Source: Rhizoctonia solani
Taxonomy: Eukaryota; Basidiomycota; Agaricomycetes; Cantharellales; Ceratobasidiaceae
Length of the DNA: 64,000 nt
Assembly: GCF_016906535.1 (NCBI RefSeq)
Contig: NC_057380.1
Span: 124,001-188,000 of the forward strand
Direction: 5' to 3'
Shown piece after piece: positions 43,123-55,289 of this stretch. Position numbers and translations under genes: made by a program. The notes under the pieces are model-generated. The model was given only the letters and a program-made list of their open reading frames with translations, had not been told where the DNA came from and searched no databases. Within the stretch, counting starts at the first letter, position 1. Every line of letters starts with the position of its first letter.

Positions 43123-43778
43123 TCACGACATTCCCGGAAGCCGAGTCGACTCGGCCGATCCGGACGCCGAGGTGTCTACTAATGGTTTATTGGAGGGTTG
43201 TTCTACGGCGGGTCTAGTTCCAGTTCCGGGTCCGGGTCCGTGCCCGATCGTCGTGCTCCTGCCTATTGTCCCCATCGGACCCAATATCCATCTCCTGGAA
43301 ACCGTGACGCGCAACAGATCTCCGTTGAACTCGGCGCGGATGGCAGCCACGTCCGCGTCGTAGCCAAATGAAATACGTCGTTCGAAATGACCTGCTAGTA
43401 TTTGATCAGCACGACTGTACACCCAATTATAATTCATAAAAAAAGGACAGAGCCTCGCCGACCTCGTGCTACGTGAAACGAGTCTAGACCCTGCCGCGTC
43501 GGGTACCAACAGTGATGCCATCAGGAGCAAATCCAGGCAACCTTGATTAATGAGATCGAGCAAATGATCAGATTCCGATCGATGGTCATTGAGAGAAGTG
43601 CTTACCTAACGCTAATTACCCAACTTCCTCTTTCCATCCCAGGACCAAACGCATTCTCTTCGACCCGAACTTCAAGCGGCTGCCTTGGTGCATGGTGAGG
43701 AAGGAACGGATACGCGTACGAGGGTGGGTGTATGGGTGATGTATGAATGTGAGGAGGGGGAGCAGGATGGGTCATCAT
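43123..43778 (-). CDS. Probable Hsp20/alpha-crystallin small heat-shock protein
   Basis: Exon 1 from ATG 43776-43778 to 43606 encodes a His/Pro/Tyr-rich N-terminus then LEVRVEENAFGPG...GSWVISV, with donor GTAAGC at 43605. A following exon in phase (acceptor AATCAAG just before GTTGCC) gives RLPGFAPDGITVGTRRGRV, matching the 'ELPGF..edI.V....g.l' core of Hsp20. The last exon gives GHFERRISFGYDADVAAIRAEFNGDLLRVTV (split here as GHFERRISFGYDADV and AAIRAEFNGDLLRVTV), the conserved C-terminal half of the alpha-crystallin domain. The stop is at 43123-43125. Such proteins are ATP-independent chaperones. The junction between the middle and last exon is unresolved (TAG codons follow GRV), so this could be a mis-joined model, a pseudogene or an unusual splice. 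Confidence 0.55.
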
Positions 43779-45280
43779 ACTGGCTCGACGAGATTCACTA
43801 TATGTGCCGTCTTGCTGTAAGGAATGCCAGATATTCGTATATTTACTCTACTATACGCGAATCCCTTACATAATCGAGTCGGCTATGCTCACCCGACTTA
43901 CCACCTCGGCCCACCTTCGCCTTCTTTATTGTTTGTATCTGATTTCTAACTATATACTCTCGTTTGGTTTATTCCGCTTACTCATGTACGAACCCCGTTG
44001 ACCTTGTAAGGTCCCGGGGGGGATCTTCTGATAACTGTCTTTACTTTCAACCACAACAATCGAGTGTTTTACGGATTGTCATTACCTCGGCGACACGGTC
44101 GCCATCGACGTTCGTATTTACAGTAGTGGACGATAAGTGAAACCTTACACTTGCTGAAGTAGATGCCCGATAGGGGAATGTCCAATCAGAGGTAAACTAA
44201 AGGTGCTTCCCTAGCCCCAGCATTTATACGTCAACCATAAACCCGCAAGGCTAGTGAGTAGGTATAAAAGTCTTATGAGTAAGTCCTTATTTAGAGCTAC
44301 CAGGAAAGCAGAAAGGAGAGAATAGCGAGGTCGGGGGTCACGATATGAAAGAGTACTTCTATATGCATATACGTACCCCGAAAGACTAACAATATGTAGA
44401 TCGTGATCAAATCCGTCGTTCGGATTTATGATCTAACAGCCTTCACTTAGCAGTTTTTAAATAGGCCGATTCTATGCCACTCGTTGCCTGTGATTCAAGG
44501 CCATGTTGGTCGCTTTTGACACTGCTGTAACATTCTTATCTGCAGTGATAATACGTTATATATGTTTCATGGAAACCCGGTACAAAGGCTACTATTTCCC
44601 CGCACACCTTTGCCCCATGTGTTTAGCCCTCATTTTAGTTTCATTTTGAAGGATTCTCTCGTCATTTGTACCCTTCGGATGTAATGAGTTATGTCTTGAG
44701 ATAGGTTTTATCTCATTTCATTGTTGCAACTAATATAGAAAGGGATCAATTCTTAATTTAGATAGCACACGATATAATAGGAATACAATGAATCGGTGAT
44801 AGTAAAACTGCCTTGGAGACCCTTATTATATACACGAATAAGATGTATCCAATCATGCTTTGAGTCAGAGTAACCACATGGTCAAAACTACGTGATTGGT
44901 CACATACAGTAACTCGCGCATTCATACTGGTTCGCATAGGGTCATAAACTCTTTACAATTTGTATTTAAATAATTAAATAACTACCCAGTCCGCATGTAG
45001 CTCCTTCAATGATCCTATAGAAACATATCCAAAAAAGCATACGACTAAAAACGCGCTAAATAGCGTATTACGTAGAAGGTCCATGGGATCTTATATATAA
45101 TAATGTCATTTAATATGGTATCCACTTTAGGAAGAAGTTAAGTGGATGATTCGCTATATCTGGTAAAACTGGAGAAACCAGAGGCAAATGGTAGTAAATG
45201 TGGGTTTCGTGGGAAGGTACACGTGATATTGCAGACGCAACCACGTGATTTTTATTTAGCCCGAGTCCCCCTTCCTCGTC
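43779..45280. other. Intergenic; no gene seen
   Basis: AT-rich upstream region of the BEACH gene. No features that I can support. Confidence 0.4.
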
Positions 45281-48200
45281 ATGCTCAAGAGTCTATTGAC
45301 TCCGTTGAAAACTCGGTTCGAGGAAGCTGTCTCTCTACGGAGCAATGGCACACCTGATGCGGTGCCCGAGTCCCCGGAGGACTTTGAACGCGATGCTAGG
45401 GTAGAGACCATGCGGATGGTAGTCCAATCGATAAACGCGGTAGAGGATGATACAGCGAGAATAGACGTGAGTCGAGTTCATTTTTCCATTGCGTTTACTT
45501 ATGTCCATACTAGCTTCTGGGTGAAGCCTCAAGACTTATGCTGATAGATCCTGCAACGAAGGATGTGTTTCGTGAAATGGACGGATTTCTTGTGCTCATC
45601 AGTTTTCTGTCAACGAGCGCGTTTTTGCCAAGTGAAAGCCCAGCTATAGCATTTGACCTCGTCATGCAAGTGTTTAGTGTTGCAATGATAGACCACCCAA
45701 TTAACCAAACGCATTTTAAAGTGAGTTTCATCTTATGACTTCCCCACAGTGCTTATTTCATTTTCAATTAGCACAATGTAGGATATAGCGCACTCGAGAG
45801 TTCGGCCTCTGATTATCTCAACCGACCCGAACAAGGCACAAAGGCAATGGTTCTCTCATCGTTCGCGGCTTTCGTTTTCCAGCTGCCCTCTCTGTCCGTC
45901 TTCCTGCCCACCATCGACGCGCAATCCCATGACGATTCGGACGCCACAGTAACGCCTGTTGGTGATTACATCACTCAGTTGGATACGCCTTCTGCGCGGA
46001 TTAGTCACCCTCTTGCTATTCCTATTCTACTTCGTTTAACTTGGTCTCTGTCCAATGAGACTTACTCATTTGCTATGGCGAAACTTTTTGATAGACTTGC
46101 AGCTGTGAGTTATGCGAATCGTGCAACAATGGCAGGGTCTGGCATCGTTCGCCTTGTCTGGGATAGATTGTATCCATTGCCCACATCAAAGTCAATTGGT
46201 AGTACGGACCTTCCGGTTCAGGAATCTCATGCTCTACAAAAGCTTCTTCGTCGCGTTATTGATGTTGGTGCGCCTTTATCAGATTTGAAGCATTTATTTA
46301 AAAGGACTTCGAGCAACGGAGCTGTGGGGTTGAAGGCCCTTGCCGCGCTCAAGGGAAACCCCCAGGCCAGATGGCCAAGTTTTCTGTCATTTCGTGGTGA
46401 TAGGTGTGGGCTAGATGTCGAAAATCTTAATCTCAAGGGAAGGGGAATTAGTGTCTTAGTACGCCCATATTTTATGAGGTTATGGCTCATAGACTAATTT
46501 CTCATTCAAAGTTGTGGATATACATTGAGCACCGTTCTCATGTCCCTGTCCATCTATTTGGGTGTGTTTCGGCCGAATCTCGTGGGGCTCAATCTACGCT
46601 ATTCGCTCTCGTTCTCAAACCAGATGGCTGTCTAGCTATCCAACCGAATTCTCGTAAAACTAGTGAAACTAGTGACGGGCAGGGGATAGTCACATTACCG
46701 GGTTCAATGATTCAACGTGGTCGATGGACCCACTTAGGACTCACTTGGGGATCAGGAGAGAGTGGACTAAGTGCGTTTTACATTTTAGTTAGTTATGTTT
46801 CGTTACTGATATTCTCAACAGAAATGCACATTGACGGACATTTGACTGATACCCTATCTACTATTGTTTATCCTCGTTTCTCCCAGATCCACATATACTA
46901 TGGTTCCTCGCCTCTCGAAAAGTCTTATACTGGATCAAACCCTGCCTCAGCTGTTCACTCCAGAAGACCGACGCCACAACATACTCGTTCCTTTTCTTCA
47001 TTTACGTCCCAATCATCACTCCCGCCTGCAAATCCACCGCCCCCGCAATACTACATTTCAAGTACCCACATATTAAATACCACGCTCTCTCCGGCCGTTG
47101 TTAGACTCGCGCACCATCTAGGGCCCCGGTACACAGGAACTTTGAGGACAGGCCTGGGGAGACATTTGACATACGAGGCAGCGACTGCTCTCAATGTTTA
47201 CTTGTTTGCATCGGCAGGGACAACCAACCTCGGAACGGATCTCGCAACAGGGCTGGAGATAGGACTGGGCGAAGCGGTTGTATGTGCCCTTTTGCCTTCT
47301 GGGTGGATTGAACAGCCGCCTCGGGGAATCGAAGAATTGGAGTTGGATGCGCCTTGGCTTGGAGAAAGAAGGGTCCTGAACTGTGTCGCGGAGAAGGACC
47401 AGCGCGGGGCTGGGTGGGCTAGCGTGCGAGGGGATGTAGTAAAGTGCGAAGTCGTTGGGACTGATGAGGCGTTGAGGAGAGTCGGAGGTGCTGCCGTCGG
47501 ATTAGGGTTTGTTCAGCGGGCAGAGGTATGTTTGGTGTGTCTTTTTCTTTGAAACGCCAATTCACGAATTTGGACTCAGACGACTGAGATGCTCCATGAA
47601 TCGATCTGTGTACTCCTTAATTCCGTGCGAACAAATTGGAGAGTGTTGGAAGATATGGAAAATCTATGTGCGTGCCCTGTACGCATATGTAATTGCATTT
47701 ACCAATCAAGCTATATTTAGCCGGCTATGAAGTCTTGGCTCAGTTATTGTACGAAAAAGCAGGGCTTATTTCGGTTGATATCTTTCAATCTTTGTTCGAA
47801 TTTCTAGGGGTGGATTTCAAAACTCCTAGGTGAGCCTTTATATCTAACCTTGTGAATTTACTAACAGTTTCGATTTAGTAAATCTGTCGTGACAAACCCT
47901 CAATCGTACCGCGCTTTCGCCCTCGACATTGACCTCTGGGCACGCACCAACCCAAGTGTTCAGTCCGCGTATTTTGACCATTTTTCAACCCTCCTTACGA
48001 CAAGTAAACTTTCTCGTTTCACAATCAAATCCAAGCTTTCCAAACTCCCAGTTTTGAAAAAGCTCTTGTTGGCTGTCCAGTTGGGTATTTTCAGGGACGA
48101 GATGGAAGCCCAGCTTGTTCGTGCATTGAAAGTCGTGGCCCATGCGATTTGGACACCGGAATCAATCAAAGCGCTGGTTGCCTACCTTGCTGCGAATCTT

Positions 48201-51200
48201 CATACATCTCAAGCCGGGACAGCTGCGTTGACACCGATGAGCACCATGTCCAGCCTTCCTCCCCAGCCCGATAAATCTGTTATAGCCCAGCGCGCAGAGC
48301 TCGTTCTCGACGTAGTGATCACGGTCTTGCACTCTTCTCATCACCTCCAACGCTTCTGCGCCGCCCTTCCTGCATCAAGGATCCTGTTGCTGTTGCTTGG
48401 AGAACGCCCGACCCCTGTTGTCGCCGCCCATATGTTGACCCTTCTCGGACTGATGATGAATAACTCGCCTAGCTTTGGACGCAAGTTTGAGCTCGCCCAT
48501 GGCTGGACGGTGATCAGATGTGTGGTCCCTGGCGCTTGGGACCCGAGTGTACATGTGGCCGCCTTTGACCTGTTATTCGGTCGGATAGGAGGAAACGCAA
48601 GCTCGGCTCATGGAGAGGGACAAGTCGTCAATCCCGTTATGTTTTCCACGATTCTCACGGCGCTACAACGAGGACTCCAGCAGCGCGAATCGGATGCGGT
48701 AATGGATGTCTTGGTCGGAGAAATGGTCGAGCTATATGAATCGGTTCCGACTTTCAGACTACTCTTCAAGACCAAGTCGTCAATGACCATATTTGTGGAC
48801 CTTTACCGTGACTTTTTGAAACTTAGAAGGGAGGAAGGACAGACCGAGAGGGAGGGTACTGGGGCGAGGTTGGAAGAAAAGTTAAGAAAGCTTGCTAATC
48901 TTCTGAGCGAAAACTCGGTAATCGATGCGGGCCAGAGGCAAGAGGTGAGTAAGAATTTTTGAGAATAAATCGTATGATACTCATGGTTCTATTTAGCTAC
49001 GAGACTTGTCAAATGGGGCTCGACCTATAAACACAAGTCGTCGTGCCTCGGCTCGAATATCGCTCAATACACTTGGTGGTGCCGAGCCCACTTACGTTAA
49101 GACAATGATGAGACTTGCTTCCTGGCGAAAAACTACGGCTACGTCCGAGAGACAGAGGCTGAGGAAAATGATACAAGACAGGTTAGATTGCCTGGTCTGA
49201 TGGTGCAGTATGATACTAATCATTTAACAGACGCGAGGCACGGAGGCAAGCATCCAATCAACAAGAATGGAAGCGGCGGATCGAAGGAGATTCTGAATTA
49301 TTCCCTGGATCTAAGCGCGAGATTAAATGGCAGCTGGACGACACGGAGGGACCGTTTCGTGTTCGGTATGCAAATGGATGTATTCATCGCAGAATCCTGC
49401 TTATGATCTATACACTTTCAGGAAAAAATTACAAATGGAACAGGGGAGACTTGGCCGCGAGGCTGATGACGACTTGCCGTACTTTTCTCGAGAAGTTCGA
49501 GAAACAGAAGACGATTCATCTTCGGTAGTTCACGTCGAGGTTCCGCCCTGGGCTGAAAGCTACGAAATTGCAGCAACCGGCCAAGAGGGTGAGACCCAAG
49601 CCCCGCATGATTCATAGAGAAAACTCATTTCAGTAGAGCTCGAAGGGGATGACACTGATGACAAGTTGAGGCATATTCGACATGAACTTGTTGCCGGTGA
49701 CGTTGTCGAAGAGGTCCAAAATGTTTCGCGAGTGTTGGGAGTAGATGCCTGGCGTAAGAATCATTTATTACAAAGTTTTATCAGCGTGTTTAACCACTGG
49801 TCTAGCTGGACTAATCATCATGGGCAAAACGCATTTATATCTTGTCGATGGCCTTTATCAGAATCAACAAGGTGATATTGTTGCGGCTATCGAAGCACCA
49901 AAGGACGCTTTTTTGATTCCTGGAGTGGCACTTGAGCTCGAAAACAGCCGACTGACGCAAAAATGGTTAGCCCAGTGTCGGAGAAGCTGTTAAAAGGCTA
50001 AGAGGATTATGTAGGCCATACACTCAGCTTGCAGCTCAATCAAAGCGGACATTCTTATTTAGAGTGCGTTTCTTTAGTACGACCCCGCGACCGGATACTT
50101 ACAATTAATTGCCATTGCAATAGGACGTTGGGTATAAATAATTCACTTAGTATCACCTGCTATAGCTGATACATAGCTCAATAGGCTTGAATTTTACTTC
50201 AAGGATAACCGCACGGTACTGGTTGTATGCGCCACGTCAGATGCACGACAACAAATTCTAAACAAAATCGCATTTGTACAAGCCCGAAGCAGCCTTGAGT
50301 CTCTGACCCCTGGCGGGTTCCGGTCTCCCTTAATTAACCGTATGAGTGCGCGAGTTAGCCTGGCCTTTCAAGGTCGGGACGAAGTATCTACGGCGACTCG
50401 AAGGTGGCAAGCACGAGAGATCAGTAACGTATATCCCACACTTTTAATTTAAGCAACTAGCTACTAACCTTTGATCACAGTTTGCTTATCTAAGTATACT
50501 GAATCAAGCTTCCGGGAGGACCTGCAATGATCTCACTCAATATCCCGTTTTTGTAAGTAGTGTCTAATCAATTTAGAGCAGGTACTAATTACTCTTAGCC
50601 CTGGGTTCTCAGTGATTACACATCCAAAACACTGGACCTCAACTCCCCGGAGACCTTCAGAATGTATGCCGGTTTGGCAAGTACTCAAATTAAACTAACC
50701 TCCGCATTTGTTTAGCTTATCGAAACCGATGGGTGCACTGTCGCCCGCGAGAATGGAAGCCGCCAAGACTCGCTATTCAAGTCTGGAATCCATCGGAGAA
50801 CAAGCTTTCAATTACGGGTATGTAAATCAGTCAGATTTGTGAATTGCTCATAAATGGTTTTTTAGGACTCATTTCTCCTCATCTATGATCGTTTGCCACT
50901 TTTTGATCCGGCTCGCCCCCTTTACGCATCATTTTAGACGGCTTCAGGGAGGCAGTTGGGATCTCCCTGATCGCCTTTTTCATAGCATACAACGAGCATG
51001 GGAGTCGGCATCAGAAGATACCAGGGGTGACGTTAGGGAGCTAATTCCGGAAATGTTTACCTGTCACGAGTTCTTGGACAATCGAGCAAATTTAGACCTT
51101 GGGATCCAAGGAAATGGCGAGCGCGTAGACAATGTTAAACTGCCACCGTGGTGCAACGACGATCCGTGAGTTCTCGTTTTGTAGTAGGCTTTCCCCCGCT

Positions 51201-52916
51201 TACAGATTTGGGTAGTTACTTGTTTATTCAACTCCACAGACAGGTCTGAGCCAACTTGTTTTGTATGTTCTCAATTCTGAGTTTTTTACAGGCCTTGGAA
51301 AGCGAACTTGTAAGCAGAGGGCTGCCTTCTTGGATCGATTTAATTTGGGTGCGTATCGCTCCTGGCTAGCCTGTGCATCATATTTACCATAAGTTTTGAC
51401 TAAGGGTCACAAACAACGAGACGTAAGTCGCCCACAGCGTGGTACCTTCTCGCTGGAGTTGAGCTTTGTAATTAGCCAGAATCATTCAACGTTTTTCACC
51501 CTTTGAGTTACGAAGGTACCATTGGTGAGTAGCCTAGACTCTGTGATAGCTTGACGCTTAGCGCCCCTAGACCTGGATTCGATCACCGACCCTATGGAAC
51601 GAGATGCCACCGTAGGCATCATTCACAATTGTAAGAGGGGTCAGCCATCCGGATTGTGAGCTGATGTATCGTTTAGTTGGACAGACGCCACGAAAACTAT
51701 TTACTAGTCCACACCCACCGCGTATGATGGAAGGAGTAAAGACATTACCATTAGGAACAATTTACGGGATTGAAGAAAGCTATGACTTGTTATGTCATAC
51801 GTACCGCCCGGTACATAGTAGGTTCTTTTTTCATCGTTTTGCTTCCCTTGTGCTAACCGATTTGAAAGCCATAGACGGACCGGTGGAGCAGCTTGTGATC
51901 GATAATATCTCGGATCGGATTATCCCTTGTGCCACCCATACTTTGAGGAACCCCGATGTACCTCATGAGCGACTTGAGTGGGGGTTCAATGATCGTTCGT
52001 TAAGACTTTACAGTGATTCCAAGGCGAGCAGTTTTCGTTTTTCATTTTCCAATAACTGACAAATCCATACAGCTTCAATACATTGCCGAGTCTTACGATC
52101 CAACTTGCGCTGTATTCGTGGATGCGACGAGTTTCTTAACAGGGTCAACTGATGGATCAGTCAATATGTGGCGCATACATCGATCGGGACATATTGCTAA
52201 ATTAAGCTGTACTCGTCAAATGCAGGCACATACAGATAATGTACTCTGCGTCGCAGCTTCAAAAGCTTGGTCGATAGTCGTCAGCGGATCTGAAGATGAA
52301 ACCCACCACAACCATAGAGGACTCGCTGCAGTATGGGACCTAAAGCGTGGCGTTCATGTGTGGACCGTCCTTCACGAAACGCCTGTTTCCTTGTGTACAG
52401 TGATGGAATCTACGGTAGGTTCTTTTTCCTACGCACGCATCCGTGTTTCATTCTGAATATTTTCAAGGGGAACATTGCAACCTGCTCGGCCACATCACTT
52501 AAGCTTCACACCCTCAATGGTTACTTCGTTGCGGAGCTGGAGGTTGCGCAGCCTATCCTGGCGTTAAGTTTCCACGAGCGCGAATACTCGCCTGTGGGGA
52601 TACTCGCGACGGCTATTGGAGGAGAAATTATTCTCAGGACATGGAAGCCCAAAACACCTGGACTCGAGGACCCGAATCCACCGCGGCCAACGAATCAGGA
52701 GGGACCTGCTCGGTGGGATTTCCTTGCCCTTCGGACGCTCAGTTTACAAACGGAAGGAGTTGGCCTCGCTATGCGAATGCCAAGAGTAACATCGCTAAAA
52801 TTCGTGGGGTGAGTGATGTTTATATAATAATAATCGGAATCTAATGGACTGCTAGGGAATCGTTGTTTCACGGAGACGAAGCGGGGCGCGTTTACTCATG
52901 GACTTTACCAGACTGA
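45281..52916 (+). CDS. BEACH-WD40 protein (Bph1/neurobeachin family), about 2,100 aa
   Basis: Proteins of this family are large cytoplasmic scaffolds in membrane and vesicle traffic. Exons I can place: 45281-45466, 45514-45720, 45772-46458, 46512-46770, 46822-47525, 47580-47667, 47721-47829, 47879-48944, 48997-49181, 49231-49365, 49422-49588, 49634-49753, and one starting at 49806. The frame is continuous at every junction. Later exons are clear but not all boundaries are resolved (about 49960-50200 and 51170-51660). Seen in order: [14 protein letters not shown]-terminus, a LamG/ConA-like region (LWIYIEHR...LFGCVS), an armadillo-like region, [15 protein letters not shown], a PH-like domain ([18 protein letters not shown]), BEACH ([81 protein letters not shown]) and WD40 repeats ([39 protein letters not shown]). 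TGA 52914-52916. Confidence 0.93.
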
Positions 52917-53333
52917 AAATCCAGCTTTTGATTACAACACACACATTCATATGTAACATATTCATAACCAAGCGAAATATATTTTATAAGTTATAAGAAA
53001 CTCTCTTGGTTAACTGTATGAGATTATAGATAGGTACTCCTAATAACGAACTAGCTGTAGGTGATTGAGTACCACCTACGAAGACGCTGCTCCATAGTAG
53101 ACACAAAGCTCCGGTTAAACCAGGCTTGGTATAAGCTTCCTTACCTACAAGTCTCTTGGCAGAACATGTTTTGATGCAATTTACTGGCACATCGTGCCCT
53201 GATTTTAGCCTTGATATATGTACTAGGTCACTTGAAAGACATTGGTGCAGATTTCAGTGTCGTACATGGATTCCCTGTCATTACACATGATACTAGCAAG
53301 TGTCAAGCATACATCCTAATCTAACCTAAACTA
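52917..53333. other. Short convergent intergenic region
   Basis: 417 bp between the 3' ends of the BEACH and F-box-like genes. AT-rich, no gene seen. Confidence 0.6.
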
Positions 53334-55101
53334 TTACCATAATTCCCAGGGGGCGTCTTCAAACTCTACTGGATAAGCTTGATAATTTGTAATGCGACAA
53401 TCAGGTATGATGTCTTTAAAAGCCTTCGCGAGAGGATGATCTCCTTCAACTGGGGTCCATCGCTCCTCTCCATCACCCTGCACAGCCAGTCCAAGTTCTA
53501 GTTGTCGAATTGACTTCAGGTGACTGGTCACCATATCTACAATGGCTTCCGAACTAAAAACCTTGGCGCGCGTTATGTAAAGATTAGCAATGCTGGCGAC
53601 CAGTGAGCCTTGGGAGAGTGAGCTATGCGTCAGAACATTGCAATAAGCAGCATCAAAATTCCACGAGTTCATCCATAGTGTCTCTAAACCTGGAACCACC
53701 GACTTGATCAATTCTCCCAGCGACTTGGGGGACGAAGACGGCCAAGGGTCAATGCCATCTCCGGTGATCAAAAGGTCCTTAACGAGCACGTTTCTCATTA
53801 ATTCGCAAAGAGTCTCCCAGCTAATTTCTTCGCGCTCACGAGTGCCCCGACAAAATCGAAGGTACAGGCTTCTTCCACTCAGGAGTAGTCTCAAGCGATG
53901 AGAGCGAGAAGTAATAGAAGATAAGAAGGTATCGAGAGTGTTGAAGTATAAATCGTCAGCGAGAAGGATTTGTAGACTCGGAAGCTGGATTTTTGGCATT
54001 TTATCGCCAAGTGGACCATCGTAAAAACTTCTGACGGAAATGAACTTCAGGACTCGTAGCTGACTCGCTGAAGAGAGTGTACCAAGAAAGTTTGCCACCG
54101 CCTCGTCGTAGCCGAACAGGACTTCTTGAAGGTGGAGTTCGGTCAGCCGGTGCGAGTAGTTAAATGTGTGCCAGCACAACTGGGTTCCGCGAATTCGTAT
54201 TGCAGAGAGAGAAGAAATAAGATGTGTGAATGAGTTGTGCTCTGTCGAGCCTGGTGAGAAGACGTTGTTATTTTCTTGTGGGAGGGATTCGTAATACGAA
54301 TCGCGCTGGTCCTTGTATATCGATATCTCAGATAGTCCCAGATGTGCAGACAAATTGGTGACTAAGAATGCACTCAGAATGTTCCGGACTGTAGATAGAC
54401 TTGTTGTGGAAATATTCACAGCACGAAATCTCGGAACTAGCTCGGATAAGACAGGCTCAGATATTGGATTGCAAAGCTGAGTAGCCACAAGATACAAGTT
54501 CCCCTTGGATCTTTCAAGCATGTGTGTTGGAACAGGGTTCGGATTCTCGCCCAGAAGGTCGTAAGACGGAGAGCCAAAGATAGGAATGATTGACCAGAAT
54601 GAGCCATTATTTAATACAACGTCCCTCCACTCGGTACAGACTCCGATCAGGTTGTAGATCGCGCGGTAGATTCTAAACACCTTTGTCTTCAAGGATTCGG
54701 ACACAGGAGAATAATATGAAAAGTCAAAGACAACGTTTGCGAAAATTTCAGATAGGACTTCGCGGGGCAAAGCACATGTGGGGCAGGTAATGCTATTTCT
54801 AATTTGGGCCAGGGTGCTGCGAATACGAAAGATCTTTGGAAAGAAACTATCTTGTATCTGCTCGAGTGCATAGCCGATCTGTGTGGTTAACTCCTTGGGG
54901 GTTGCTTTCTTTGGCCAAAGGCTGTCTTTGAGTGAGATGCTCAGCTCTATATACCTGCTCATTGCTTTTTCAAGCAAGTCGCCAGTCTCTTTCCACTGGT
55001 GTATATCTAGCAACTATGTATCCGACGGTCAAATCGGCAAACACTAGCGGCGTAATGAAGTTCACTTAACTTACAAGCGGTTGGTCGATACTATGAGCCA
55101 T
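53334..55101 (-). CDS. F-box-like protein, 568 aa
   Basis: Exon 1 is 55075-55101 (ATG, 9 codons), the intron 55014-55074 (GTAAGT ... CATAG), and exon 2 is 53334-55013, phase 0. Without the intron the frame would begin at a TTG, so the short first exon explains the start. An F-box-like motif (LPREVLSEIFANVV) lies about 90 residues in, followed by WRDVVLNNGSFWSIIPIF and a long C-terminal region with leucine-rich, LRR-like spacing (LTELHLQEVLFG; LRVLKFISVRSF; LETLWMNSW; IRQLELGLAV). F-box proteins recruit substrates to SCF ubiquitin ligases. This architecture is an expanded, fast-evolving family in Agaricomycetes, and the substrate is unknown. Convergent with the BEACH gene. Confidence 0.85.
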
Positions 55102-55289
55102 TTTTGATTTCTTTATGTGGAGGTAGCACTTAATTGAGATTGAACTCAAGGACCAGTGTACGTATTCTGGCTGCTTCACGGGGCTTAGGGGGGGAGGCAC
55201 AAAGTCAAGTTTACGTAACTCATGTGATTGCCCATGGATTATGAGAAACATTGAGCACGTGATCCCACTGTCCGCAAAAGGAAGACTGG

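Noticed and set aside
49754..49784. A 31-nt intron in the BEACH gene
   Set aside because: Too short. Using the next AG (49805) gives 52 nt and restores a conserved [12 protein letters not shown] start of the PH-like domain.
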